The translations under genes and the position numbers were made by a program. Shown piece by piece: positions 26,958 through 35,477 of a stretch of DNA of 64,000 nucleotides; position 1 is the stretch's first letter, and every line of letters starts with the position of its first letter. The stretch spans positions 1 to 64,000 of the forward strand of contig CAIODZ010000012.1 of assembly GCA_903857265.1 (NCBI GenBank). The letters are read 5' to 3'. The stretch is from an uncultured Phycisphaerales bacterium. GTDB lineage: Bacteria; Planctomycetota; Phycisphaerae; Sedimentisphaerales; Anaerobacaceae. The notes beneath the pieces were generated by a model. The model ran no database searches. It was given only the letters and a program-made list of their open reading frames with translations, and was not told the DNA's origin.

Positions 26958-27622
26958 TTCTGTTTTACGCAATCAACCAGCTTTTCGACGACCTCATTGA
27001 CAGACAAGCCGGTGGTATCGACTATAACCGCATCATCAGCCAGCTTCAAAGGCCCGACGGCCCTGTTTTCGTCGCTCTGGTCTCTTTTGAGAATGGCCTG
27101 ACGAATTTCGTCATCGGTCTGTATGACCCCTTTGGCTTTCAACTCCGCCTGTCGCCGGCGTGCCCTTTCATTGAGGTCGGCAGTCAGGTAAAACTTCACA
27201 TTCGCCTCGGGGAAAGCAACTGTCCCCTGGTCCCTGCCCTCCGTAACAATCCTTTCGTATGCCTGGGCGAACCGCCTCTGCATATCGACCAGGCGCTCTC
27301 GCGCGGGGACAAGACAAGCAATACAACGGGCATTTGCGGTAACTTTTGGGTCGCGTATCTGCGCTGTGGCATCGACGCCGTCAATTCGCACAAGCATACC
27401 GTTCGGAGTCGCTTTAAATTCAAATACGGTTTCGTCAATCACTTCGAGTATGCGCTGTTGATTGGTCAGGTCCGCGCCATCAAGCATCGCGGCAAGGGTG
27501 GCAGCCCGATACATCGCGCCGGTATCGAGAAACGTCGCGTTAAGTTTCGCCGCAAGCAGGCGAGCAACGGTGCTCTTGCCGCTGGCGGCGGGACCATCAA
27601 TAGTAATTACAAGTCGAACCAT
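26939..27622 (-). CDS. cmk: Cytidylate kinase
   Basis: The 227-residue protein starts MVRLVITIDGPAASGKSTVA (P-loop) and has TFLDTGAMYRAATLA, VTEGRDQGTVAFPEANVKFYL and RRQAELKAKG, all typical of bacterial Cmk. It phosphorylates CMP and dCMP with ATP. The usual GRDIGTVVFPDA signature reads GRDQGTVAFPEA here. Upstream lies the SpoIIE-type phosphatase gene with 12 bp between; downstream it overlaps plsC. Confidence 0.95.
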   Translation of the reverse strand: MVRLVITIDGPAASGKSTVARLLAAKLNATFLDTGAMYRAATLAAMLDGADLTNQQRILEVIDETVFEFKATPNGMLVRIDGVDATAQIRDPKVTANARCIACLVPARERLVDMQRRFAQAYERIVTEGRDQGTVAFPEANVKFYLTADLNERARRRQAELKAKGVIQTDDEIRQAILKRDQSDENRAVGPLKLADDAVIVDTTGLSVNEVVEKLVDCVKQKCSVKP

Positions 27623-27634
27623 AGAAGAACCCGT

Positions 27635-28906
27635 TCAGATTGACAGGCCCCCTGCTTTTGTAACCCTGACGACAACCATACTCGTATCATCCACCTGCCG
27701 GGCCAGGCCTACAAATCGTCTTCGGTATGCGAGTATATTATTAATTACCTGAGAAGCAGAGTTCATATGGCATTTACCGAAGCTTTTGAGAAGGAGGTCC
27801 CTGCCCCAAGTATCGCCCTCGAAATTGGCGGCGTCAATCAGCCCGTCGGTATAGAAAAGCAGATAATCGTTTTCGTTCAACGAAACGGTTTCCGACTGGT
27901 ACTCGGCATTCGGCAAGACGCCAAGGACAAGGCCTCCCTTGTTCAGGTCAATTATATGTTTGTCCCTGTATAGAGCCGGCGGTTCGTGGCCGCAGTTGCA
28001 ATAAGTGATGGTCTTTTTGCTCACGTCGATAATGCCATAAAATAGGGAGATAAATTCTCCGGCGGCGCATTCCTTGCACGCCATTTTATTGAGCCGGCGA
28101 ACAGTTTCGAGCAGCTCATCGGTCCATTCCGAATAAGCCCGCAGCGCACCGCGAAATGAGCTTGTCATAATCGCAGCCGGGATACCTTTGCCGATAACAT
28201 CGGCAATGACAATACCGATTTTATTATCGCCCAGTTCCAGAAAGTCATAAAAGTCGCCGCCCACGTCGAAACAGGGAATATACATAGCGGCTATATCAAG
28301 CCCTGAGACCTGAGGCGCTTTTTCCGGAATCATTCGCCGCTGGATATGTCCTGCCAAGCGCATCTGCTCGGTAATTCGGGCGCCCTCAATGGCCTCGGTG
28401 TAAAGCTTGGCATTGGTGATAGCGACGGCGCACTGCGAGCCGATGGCTCTCGCAAGGTCAATATCGTCATCTTCAAAATGCACTGGTTTTCCGCTGTAAA
28501 GTCGTAGGACGCCGATGGGCTTATCTCTGAATTTCATCGCGACGGTGAGCTGGCCGACGAGTCCTTCTTTTATCGTGGCTTCCCTGAATGAGACCCTGTC
28601 GTCATCCCGCATATCATCGAGGACGACGGCTTCGCCCGCGAAGGCCGCCTTGATAACAGGGTCGTCTTTGGTGACAACACCCTTGTTGCGATATTCTTCG
28701 CTCAGCCCGTAGGTGCTGCGCATCTTCAGGTCACCCGCGTCTTCGTCGAGCAGGCGAATCGAACAGGCCTTGAGACCGGTAATTTTGACCGCGGCCTCGG
28801 CAAGCTTGTCGAGCGCTTCCTGGAGCGTAAAGCGGCCGGCTACCAGTGTCGTTATCTGGTATATCTGCTCATCTCGTTCAATTTGTTCTTTCGTTCTTAC
28901 AGGCAT
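27635..28906 (-). CDS. GAF domain plus SpoIIE/RsbU-type PP2C serine phosphatase
   Basis: The 423-residue protein has a GAF domain at about residues 20-165 (LKACSIRLLDEDAGDLKMRS, VGQLTVAMKFRDKPIGVLRL) and a PP2C-type phosphatase at about 190-420 with the metal sites GGDFYDFLELGDNKIGIVIADVIGKGIPAA and LLFYTDGLIDAAN. Such proteins dephosphorylate anti-sigma-antagonist proteins in partner-switching pathways, with GAF sensing a ligand or redox state. No anti-anti-sigma gene is nearby. The ATG at 28906 (MPVRTKEQ) was preferred to a GTG at 28933 because the sequence before it is unlike coding for this family; neither has a strong ribosome site. Confidence 0.88.
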   Translation of the reverse strand: MPVRTKEQIERDEQIYQITTLVAGRFTLQEALDKLAEAAVKITGLKACSIRLLDEDAGDLKMRSTYGLSEEYRNKGVVTKDDPVIKAAFAGEAVVLDDMRDDDRVSFREATIKEGLVGQLTVAMKFRDKPIGVLRLYSGKPVHFEDDDIDLARAIGSQCAVAITNAKLYTEAIEGARITEQMRLAGHIQRRMIPEKAPQVSGLDIAAMYIPCFDVGGDFYDFLELGDNKIGIVIADVIGKGIPAAIMTSSFRGALRAYSEWTDELLETVRRLNKMACKECAAGEFISLFYGIIDVSKKTITYCNCGHEPPALYRDKHIIDLNKGGLVLGVLPNAEYQSETVSLNENDYLLFYTDGLIDAANFEGDTWGRDLLLKSFGKCHMNSASQVINNILAYRRRFVGLARQVDDTSMVVVRVTKAGGLSI

Positions 28907-29014
28907 AGCCAACCAATACTGATACAACCACACAGTTGTGCGGAAAAATCATCATTTTTCGTAATAAACAATCAGGAGATTATACCCGACGTCAAGCCAT
29001 CCGTGAATATCAAA

Positions 29015-29043
29015 TTAGCCATTAACCCGCGCGTGCATATAAT
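29015..29043 (+). promoter_or_regulatory. Possible promoter for the acylphosphatase gene
   Basis: A perfect TATAAT (29038-29043) has a weak TTAGCC (29015-29020) 17 bp upstream. Confidence 0.4.
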
Positions 29044-29103
29044 ATGTTTTTTGGTTAGCATAGAATGTTGAGAAAGTTAGTTTTTCGCGATAAGACACTA
29101 TCT

Positions 29104-29379
29104 ATGGACGTGATTACAAGACATATCGTTTTTTCGGGACGCATTCAGGGCGTAGGTTTTCGGTTTACGGCCCTGAATATAGCCAACCGATGCGGTCTGA
29201 CGGGCTATGTGCGAAATCTTCCGGACGGCGATGTCGAAATGCTCGCCCAGGGGACTGCGGAAATGATAGATAATTGCATTCGCGACCTGCAGGATTCCTT
29301 CGTAGGAACCATAAGCCATATAGATATTGAGGAGGCGACGCCCGACCCGAAACTCACCGATTTCAGAATCACCTTTTAG
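29104..29379 (+). CDS. acyP: Acylphosphatase
   Basis: The 91-residue protein has the acylphosphatase signatures HIVFSGRIQGVGFRFTALNIA (catalytic Arg in GVGFR) and GLTGYVRNLPDGDVEMLAQG (catalytic Asn in VRNLPDG). It hydrolyses carboxyl-phosphate bonds such as acetyl phosphate and carbamoyl phosphate. The ATG at 29104 fits the family length; an upstream in-frame ATG at 29065 would add 13 basic residues. Neither has a clear ribosome site. Confidence 0.93.
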   Translation: MDVITRHIVFSGRIQGVGFRFTALNIANRCGLTGYVRNLPDGDVEMLAQGTAEMIDNCIRDLQDSFVGTISHIDIEEATPDPKLTDFRITF

Positions 29380-29430
29380 CCGGACGCCGCAGTCAGGCAA
29401 TCGAAGAATATCCTCAGGACTTCAATAATT

Positions 29431-30144
29431 TTACAATCCCATGAATTGAATGGCCAGCCCGCACATCAGGATTGACGCACCCGCTATGGCATGAGAATAT
29501 CGCTGCATAGAGCTAAAACTCAGCAGTTTGACGCCACGTTGTCCGAAAGCAACAACCATCAGCATCGTACATATTGTAACAACGGCAAAAACAGCGGCTA
29601 CCATAAACATTCCAAACATATCGTTTTTGGCCGCCGGGTACATAACTAATGGTATCAACGGCTCACAAGGTCCCAATGCAAATATTATAAAAAGTACCCA
29701 CGGCGTGATGTTCACCTTTTCGGGATGGTCATGAATATGAACATGCTCGCTGTGATGGTCGTGGATATGCTCGTGCTCAACACCGGGTATATGAAAATGA
29801 ATATGTTTGTGGGGTCTGTTCCTGTATGCCGAGCGAAGACCCCAGACAAGATATGCGACGCCAAAACCTATCATCAGCCACGCAGCGAGATTGCCGCGAA
29901 CAGATTCGAACCACTGGAGTTTATTGACAGCTATGCCGATGGCAACGCCTGCCAGTCCCAGAACCACGGAACTTCCGACGTGCCCGATGCCGCACAGGAA
30001 AGTCACCATCATCGTTTTAAGGCCTGACCACTTTCTTGCCCAGGCAATCATAACAAACGGCAGGTAATGGTCAGGGCCCAGAAGCGTATGAAAAAAACCT
30101 ATCGTCGCCGCGGTGATATTTAAGGCATTCATCTCTACTGCCAT
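29431..30144 (-). CDS. NicO/UreH-like metal transporter with His-rich loop
   Basis: The 237-residue membrane protein has about six hydrophobic helices. The first carries TIGFFHTLLGPDHYLPFVMIAW, a His/Asp motif like that of nickel/cobalt permeases. Between helices 3 and 4 (about 113-145) is a loop with some 13 histidines (KHIHFHIPGVEHEHIHDHH). A conserved FALGPCEPLIPLVMYPA follows. The family (NicO/HupE/UreH/SulP-like DUF) moves metals or small substrates; nickel or cobalt is a reasonable guess from the His loop. AAAGGAG precedes the ATG by 7 nt. No nickel enzyme genes are close, so the metal is uncertain. Confidence 0.75.
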   Translation of the reverse strand: MAVEMNALNITAATIGFFHTLLGPDHYLPFVMIAWARKWSGLKTMMVTFLCGIGHVGSSVVLGLAGVAIGIAVNKLQWFESVRGNLAAWLMIGFGVAYLVWGLRSAYRNRPHKHIHFHIPGVEHEHIHDHHSEHVHIHDHPEKVNITPWVLFIIFALGPCEPLIPLVMYPAAKNDMFGMFMVAAVFAVVTICTMLMVVAFGQRGVKLLSFSSMQRYSHAIAGASILMCGLAIQFMGL

Positions 30145-30259
30145 AACCAACTCCTTTCATTCCGGTAACAACACATCTGCGCATAATAATATATGAATAG
30201 TGCTACTCAGTCAACAGAAAATTCCTATGAAACACAAAATATTTTAAAAAGGCCGGCAA

Positions 30260-30709
30260 CTACGCAATATGAGACAGGAAATCCAAAGCTTTCTGGAATC
30301 GCTGTTTGTGGCCGGCCTCCTCCTGGGCCAGGGCGAGCAGTACTTCTTGGGAATGAGCATCTGAAGTCATCCCTGCTAGGTCAACATAAAGCTGGAATGA
30401 CGCCTCTTCCTTCTGTATGCTCATCAGCAGAATATCCTTGTAATCAATTTCAATTTCCGTCGGCACATAATCCGGCTGTTCATCGCGAAATCCGGCTGGG
30501 GTCTCGTCCTCCTTAACCACCCTTCCGGTTTTCATAATCTCCAGTTCTATTTTGGCCCTGTGTTCGAGCTCCTCAACCGCCAGCTTTTCGAATATTTTTT
30601 TAATACTGGGATCTTCCACACGCGCAGCAAGAGCAAGGTAAAATCGGTTGGCGTCCACCTCGCGGGCAACGGCCATTTCAAGAATCTCGTCATCGATAAA
30701 TTCCGCCAT
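30260..30709 (-). CDS. Ferritin-like diiron protein (rubrerythrin-type, no rubredoxin domain)
   Basis: The 149-residue protein is a four-helix bundle with the diiron pattern: Glu in EMAVAREVDANRFY, EELEH, then KEEASFQLYVDLAG and QEEAGHKQRF. These are two Glu...ExxH half-sites, as in the erythrin domain of rubrerythrins. It may reduce peroxide or handle iron under oxygen stress in an anaerobe. It lacks the C-terminal CxxC rubredoxin part. The ATG at 30709 was preferred to an in-frame GTG at 30727. Confidence 0.85.
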   Translation of the reverse strand: MAEFIDDEILEMAVAREVDANRFYLALAARVEDPSIKKIFEKLAVEELEHRAKIELEIMKTGRVVKEDETPAGFRDEQPDYVPTEIEIDYKDILLMSIQKEEASFQLYVDLAGMTSDAHSQEVLLALAQEEAGHKQRFQKALDFLSHIA

Positions 30710-30857
30710 AGACGTAACAGGGTACACCGCAGGCGATTAAACGTCAATGCGGAGACAAATTAAATAATGAATGCTTTCTGGAGACGTGGAAAATACGATA
30801 AAATCGCTTATACCCATAAGCGCAAAGACACAAATTCACAAACGAAGCTCGGAATGC

Positions 30858-31574
30858 CTACTTGCCCGTGTTGACTTTATTGGTATCGACCGGTCGCTCG
30901 GCTGGCGAAGCTTGCTGTGACTGCTCCCAAACCGCAGACGGTGGAAATTGACCTACCTGCTGCTTCCATTGATTGCCCTGTTTCTCAAACTCAACATAGC
31001 CAGGAACTATCCTGACTATCTTGACGCCCATCACCATGTCGTTTTCCCTCACGACCTTGCCGGCAATCAGGGCAGCGCCTTTGTTCTCGTAAAAAACAAT
31101 TCCATTAACCATCCCGCGGATTGATGTTTGTGTCGCTGGACGCTGGCCGGGACTCGCTGGCGATACTTCCTGCCGAGTTGTTTGTTCGATAGCAAGAGAT
31201 TGAATCGCAGAACCGGCTTTTGTTCGAATCGCTTCCTCCTTTTGCGCCCGTTTGGTTTCCAGTTCGGCGATATCGTCTTTCGAAAGCAAACTTCCCGCCG
31301 GCTCCTCTTTATAATCCTCGAAGTATTGCTCTCGCTTCACCGCTTCCAGCTTCTCTTTTTCAAGTTCGGAGGCCTCGTTGACTTCTTTTACCTGCTTCTC
31401 CGCCCGACTCGCGATATCGCCGATTTCCCCGGGATATTCAGTATATGATGGTTGCTCCTGAGCATCTGTATCAGGAGCTGTTCCCGACTCGTCAGCAACC
31501 ACAACTATGCCAATGGAAAGAACACACGTAAATATCGCGGCCACAAAAATAATTGCCATTCGTTTTTTATTCAT
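30858..31574 (-). CDS. Secreted coiled-coil protein with a PilP/GspC-like C-terminal domain
   Basis: The 238-residue protein has a signal peptide (residues 1-27), a charged coiled-coil stretch (about 50-120, rich in Glu and Lys), and a small beta domain at about 148-213 (RGMVNGIVFYENKGAALIAG, GVKIVRIVPGYVEFEKQGNQW). That C-terminal pattern resembles the homology region of type II secretion GspC and pilus PilP proteins, where a repeated strand-turn follows a value such as NGIVY and ends in VEFEKNGKKW. No other pilus or secretion gene is nearby, so the assignment is a suggestion. GAGGTCAGGCA precedes the ATG. Confidence 0.65.
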   Translation of the reverse strand: MNKKRMAIIFVAAIFTCVLSIGIVVVADESGTAPDTDAQEQPSYTEYPGEIGDIASRAEKQVKEVNEASELEKEKLEAVKREQYFEDYKEEPAGSLLSKDDIAELETKRAQKEEAIRTKAGSAIQSLAIEQTTRQEVSPASPGQRPATQTSIRGMVNGIVFYENKGAALIAGKVVRENDMVMGVKIVRIVPGYVEFEKQGNQWKQQVGQFPPSAVWEQSQQASPAERPVDTNKVNTGK

Positions 31575-31761
31575 TGCCTGACCTCATCCATCTTTAAACT
31601 ATGCCGGACATTAGAAAATATCCTGTCTTATTAATACGGAAAACTAATAACGCGAGTTGAACACTTTTTTATTATGAGCGGGCAAATGGTGATTTTAGTG
31701 TTAATAAACCCTTCTTGCCCCCCAATAGCTCTCAAAATGTTATTATGGGAACAAAAACTGT

Positions 31762-32907
31762 TTACTTTCGCACGAACATACTGCCCGGCAACTGCTTCAC
31801 CAGGCCTTTCAATCGGAGCGAAACAATTGAGGCATTTACGCTGCCGGCGGGCAATTGTGAATCCTCGATAATCTGTTCAATATGAATAGGTTCGCTATGC
31901 AGACACTCATAAACTGACTTTTCACCGGGGCTGAGGTTTAACTGGGTGATATCGAATAAAGGCATTTCGGCTTTTGCTGTAAGCAAATCGGCCTGCTGAT
32001 TGACGTGTCCCCTGATTTTATCGCCTATGTACCCAAGTGATTCCATTATATCATCGACGCAGTCAACTAATTTGGCCCCCTGCTTAATCAACTGATTGGC
32101 GCCCCGGCTGAGCGGAGAATCGATTTTGCCCGGCATAGCCATAACTTCGCGATTATATTCCAAGGCCGATTTGGCGGTATGAAGCGCACCGGAATTGTTG
32201 CCCGCCTCGATAACAATTGTCCCCAGAGATAAGCCGGCTATAATCCTGTTGCGAGGAGGAAAATTCTCGGCCAACGGTTCATAACGAAGAGGTAATTCGC
32301 TTACGCATGCGCCGGATTCGGCAATCGAATCGAATAACTTTTTGTTTTCAGGTGGAAATATATTGGCTAATCCGCAGCCCTGGACGGCAATGGTGCGCCC
32401 GCCGGCCGCGAGAGCGCCTTGATGAGCCGCAGTATCGATGCCGCGGGCCAATCCTGAGCATATTGTAAAACCCGCGCCTGCCAATATGTGCGCAAATCGA
32501 GACGCCTGCTCGCTGCCGTATAAGCTGCACCGGCGGGAACCCACTATCGCCACACTAAGATTATCCGACTCGACGAGAGTCCCCTTAACGTATAAAACAG
32601 GAGGTGGGTCGTAAATAAGCTTTAGCTGGGCAGGGTAACGTTCATCCTGAAGATGAATAATCCATACCCCAAGTTTTTCAGCCAATATCAACTCGGCATT
32701 GGTATCTGTTTTATCGCGACTGGCCGCAATTTTTTCCGCGGTGTGAAGACCTATTCCCTCAACTTTCGCCAGTTCATAAGCTGACGCGCCAAGAACACTT
32801 TCCGCAGAACCAAAATAATTTAACAATCTGCCGAAAGTAACCGGACCGACCCCCTCTGCGCCTGCCAGTCTCAGCCACTTCTCGATATCTGGTGAATTTG
32901 GGTGCAT
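31762..32907 (-). CDS. dprA: DNA-processing protein DprA
   Basis: The 381-residue protein has a helix-hairpin-helix-like N-terminus (AGAEGVGPVTFGRLLNYF, VEGIGLHTAEKI), the Rossmann-type DprA core (VAIVGSRRCSLYGSEQA, GLARGIDTAAHQGAL, NIFPPENKKLF, RNRIIAGLS) and a C-terminal winged helix (residues 310-381) ending LRLKGLVKQLPGSMFVRK. DprA binds incoming single-stranded DNA and loads RecA during transformation. No other competence gene is in the window. Length is normal. Confidence 0.95.
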   Translation of the reverse strand: MHPNSPDIEKWLRLAGAEGVGPVTFGRLLNYFGSAESVLGASAYELAKVEGIGLHTAEKIAASRDKTDTNAELILAEKLGVWIIHLQDERYPAQLKLIYDPPPVLYVKGTLVESDNLSVAIVGSRRCSLYGSEQASRFAHILAGAGFTICSGLARGIDTAAHQGALAAGGRTIAVQGCGLANIFPPENKKLFDSIAESGACVSELPLRYEPLAENFPPRNRIIAGLSLGTIVIEAGNNSGALHTAKSALEYNREVMAMPGKIDSPLSRGANQLIKQGAKLVDCVDDIMESLGYIGDKIRGHVNQQADLLTAKAEMPLFDITQLNLSPGEKSVYECLHSEPIHIEQIIEDSQLPAGSVNASIVSLRLKGLVKQLPGSMFVRK

Positions 32908-33248
32908 TGAACAACCTGAATTATTATAAAACGATTAGCATAAAAGTATATGTCCCTACCGCATAAGGTCAAGCTAAATTATGGTACGACGAACACCACA
33001 TGCTTGCCGCCAAGCGAACAAACGCCCGTCAATTTCGTAAATAACCTCAATTTGGGCTTGGTAGCTTATGAATTTCTATTGCACTATAAGCACTCATAAT
33101 AACGTGTTTCGAGTTTCTAATGCTACGACTCGTCCCAAGCAAAAGAACCGTACTATTATCGCACTCACAACCTTATGTTTAACAAAGAGTTATGTTTGTT
33201 GTGGGCCTGTAAAAAACGGCATTCTGTGCGATTAACGGGCCAATATAG
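32908..33248. other. Intergenic region between divergent dprA and folC
   Basis: About 340 bp without a supported gene. It contains runs such as GTAAAAAACGG and TTATGTTTAACAAAGAGTTATGTTTGTTGTGGG (repeated TTATGTTT), but I see no RNA gene. A promoter for folC lies at its right end. Confidence 0.5.
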
Positions 33249-33277
33249 TTGAAAAGCACAATATATTGTGTTATACT
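33249..33277 (+). promoter_or_regulatory. folC promoter with a perfect palindrome in the spacer
   Basis: TTGAAA (33249-33254) and TATACT (33272-33277) are 17 bp apart, near the ideal. The spacer holds the perfect 14-bp palindrome CACAATATATTGTG (33257-33270), well placed for a repressor dimer. The start codon at 33287 is only 10 nt past the -10 box, so the transcript would begin within a few bases of the ATG. Confidence 0.65.
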
Positions 33278-33286
33278 TAGATTTTT

Positions 33287-34702
33287 ATGGTACGAAGTGT
33301 TACGAAAACTCGGAAGAAACAGGCAAAGGGCCACACCTCTAAAACGGCGGTGGTGGTCTCACGCAAGCCCTTCAAGACATACGATGAGGCAATCAAATAT
33401 CTTTTCAATAGAACTAACTACGAGCAGGAAAAGCACTTACGATACAACGTCGATACGTTCAACCTGAAGCGGATGGAGCATTTGCTTTCGCGGGTAGGTA
33501 ATCCTCACACCAAAATCGATACAGTCCATATAGCCGGTACAAAAGGCAAAGGCAGCACAGCCACAATGCTGGCGAATATGCTCGAAGCAAACGGCTATAA
33601 GGTCGGTCTGTACACCTCGCCGCACGTCGTTAACCTGCACGAGCGAATTATGGTCAACTCTGAAATGATAAGCAGAACCGCGATGCTCGGTTTGCTTAAC
33701 CGTATATACAAAGCAGTCGAAACCGTTACAAAAACCAGCGCCCCGACTTTCTTTGAGATAATGACGGCGCTCGCCTTTATGCACTTTGTGGATTCTAAGG
33801 CAGATGTCGCGGTAATTGAAACTGGCCTTGGCGGTCGATTAGACAGCACCAATGTGATAAAGCCCAAGGTCGTCGGCATCACCAATCTGAGCTTCGACCA
33901 TCAGAAACAATTGGGAAGCACGATAGAGGAAATCGCGAAGGAAAAGGCCGGGATTTTCAAGCAGGGTGTCCCCATCGTAACGGTCCAGCAGGACCCTAAC
34001 GCAATGCGTGTGCTTAGGGCGCAGGCCGCGGCAGTCAAGGCGCCAATCAGCGTAACCGGCGTAGATATCGATTTCTCGCATCGCTTTGAAACATCGTCTG
34101 AGCACGGGCCCCATAATCGCGTGTGCCTGACAACACCCACCAGCAAATTTGAGCACTTTCGAGTCCCCCTGCTTGGCATTCATCAGGCGGTAAACTGCGG
34201 CCTCGCCCTTGCGATGCTCGACAAGCTCAAGGGTTGCGGTTTCGAGATAGATAACGATAAAACGGTTTCAGGCCTTGCAAAAGTAAAATTGTCGGGCCGG
34301 ATGGAGATGATTTGTGAAGACCCGCGAATCCTCATAGATGGTGCGCACAACGCCGCGAGCATAAGAGCGCTTATGCACGCAATAGGCCAGAGCATCCCCT
34401 ACGATTCGATGATAGTAATCTTCGGCTGCAACGAAGATAAAGACGCCGCTGGAATGCTCCAGGAACTGCAATTCGGCGCCGACAAGGTGATTTTCACTCG
34501 CAGCAACTCCCTCAAAGCGATGTCGCCTGATGAGCTGGCTGAAAAATACATTGCCATATCCGGCAAGATGTGCCAAACCGCCTCCTCTCTTGGAGAGGCA
34601 CTTCGTCTGGCAAAAAACGCGGTAGGCAAGGAAGACCTTGTCTGCATTACGGGAAGTTTCTATCTCATCGGCCAGGCCAAGGTTCGTTTCCAGGCAAGCT
34701 AA
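33287..34702 (+). CDS. folC: Folylpolyglutamate synthase / dihydrofolate synthase
   Basis: The 471-residue protein is a Mur-ligase-family FolC: GTKGKGS P-loop at residues 84-90, YTSPHVVNLHERIMVN, the omega-type region VIETGLGGRLDSTNV, TNLSFDHQKQLGSTIEEIAKEKAGI, and the C-terminal domain with LSGRMEMICEDPRILIDGAHN. It adds glutamate to dihydropteroate and folates. It carries a basic N-terminal extension of about 30 residues (MVRSVTKTRKKQAKGHTSKT) before the usual family start TYDEAIKYLF. No ribosome site precedes the ATG, which fits a leaderless message; a downstream GTG is possible. Confidence 0.93.
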   Translation: MVRSVTKTRKKQAKGHTSKTAVVVSRKPFKTYDEAIKYLFNRTNYEQEKHLRYNVDTFNLKRMEHLLSRVGNPHTKIDTVHIAGTKGKGSTATMLANMLEANGYKVGLYTSPHVVNLHERIMVNSEMISRTAMLGLLNRIYKAVETVTKTSAPTFFEIMTALAFMHFVDSKADVAVIETGLGGRLDSTNVIKPKVVGITNLSFDHQKQLGSTIEEIAKEKAGIFKQGVPIVTVQQDPNAMRVLRAQAAAVKAPISVTGVDIDFSHRFETSSEHGPHNRVCLTTPTSKFEHFRVPLLGIHQAVNCGLALAMLDKLKGCGFEIDNDKTVSGLAKVKLSGRMEMICEDPRILIDGAHNAASIRALMHAIGQSIPYDSMIVIFGCNEDKDAAGMLQELQFGADKVIFTRSNSLKAMSPDELAEKYIAISGKMCQTASSLGEALRLAKNAVGKEDLVCITGSFYLIGQAKVRFQAS

Positions 34703-34743
34703 ACCTGTCAAACGTTTCCACGATGCGAGAATCAAGGAACCTG

Positions 34744-35463
34744 ATGAAGCTGTCAATCGTCATCCCTGCATTTAACGAATGCGGCAAAATCGGACGCGAC
34801 GTCGAATCCGCCTGCGAATTTCTCCTGAAAAACAGCTTCGACGGGGAAGTTATAGTTGTCGATGACGGAAGCTCCGACACAACGGCTGACGAAGCACAAA
34901 AAGCGGGCGATAAATATAACAGCCGGATACAAATCAATGTAATCCGAAACCGGCGGCACAACGGTAAGGGATACGCCGTCCGCAGCGGAATAATGCAGAC
35001 GACCGGCGATTATGTAATGTTCGCGGACAGCGGCAGTTGTGTCCCTCCCGATAACATCCTGCGAGGACTGGAACTGCTCAAGGCCCGCAAATACGATATC
35101 GCTCACGGTTCTCGTAAATTAGCTGGGGCGCATCTCGTAAAAGACCAGGGGCCTTACAGGCATATCTGCTCGGCGCTTTTTCACTGGTTTGTAATACGAA
35201 TGATGAAACTGCCTCCCCAGCTCACGGACACTCAGTGCGGCTTCAAAATTTATCGCGGCGACGTCGCTCGCCTGCTTTACGGTCAGTGTCAAACCGACGG
35301 CTTTATGTTCGATATCGAAATAATCAGACGGGCTATAAATCGAAATTACAGAATCGCGGAATTTCCCATCGACTGGACCTGCGACCCGGACAGTCGGCTT
35401 TCACCCACAAGAAGCTTTTGGCGAATACTTTCAGAACTGCTCAAAATAAGAAAAGCAACTTAA
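34744..35463 (+). CDS. Family 2 glycosyltransferase, ALG5-like (polyprenyl-phosphate beta-glucosyltransferase type)
   Basis: The 239-residue protein has MKLSIVIPAFNECGKI, VIVVDDGSSDTTADEA, the RNRRHNGKGYAVRSGIMQT stretch, MFADSGS (in the DXD position), HGSRKLAGAH and LTDTQCGFKIYRG with DGFMFDIEIIRRA. This order matches dolichyl-phosphate glucosyltransferases of the ALG5 type. The start ATG has AAGGA 5 nt ahead; a longer frame from 34570 overlaps folC and lacks homology. It may load a lipid carrier for the GT39-type proteins nearby. It is convergent with ApbE. Confidence 0.88.
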   Translation: MKLSIVIPAFNECGKIGRDVESACEFLLKNSFDGEVIVVDDGSSDTTADEAQKAGDKYNSRIQINVIRNRRHNGKGYAVRSGIMQTTGDYVMFADSGSCVPPDNILRGLELLKARKYDIAHGSRKLAGAHLVKDQGPYRHICSALFHWFVIRMMKLPPQLTDTQCGFKIYRGDVARLLYGQCQTDGFMFDIEIIRRAINRNYRIAEFPIDWTCDPDSRLSPTRSFWRILSELLKIRKAT

Positions 35464-35477
35464 ACAGATATCCCGCA

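Noticed and set aside
34570-34743. Upstream extension of the ALG5-like glycosyltransferase
   Set aside because: It overlaps folC in another frame; the ATG at 34744 has a proper ribosome site and matches the family start.
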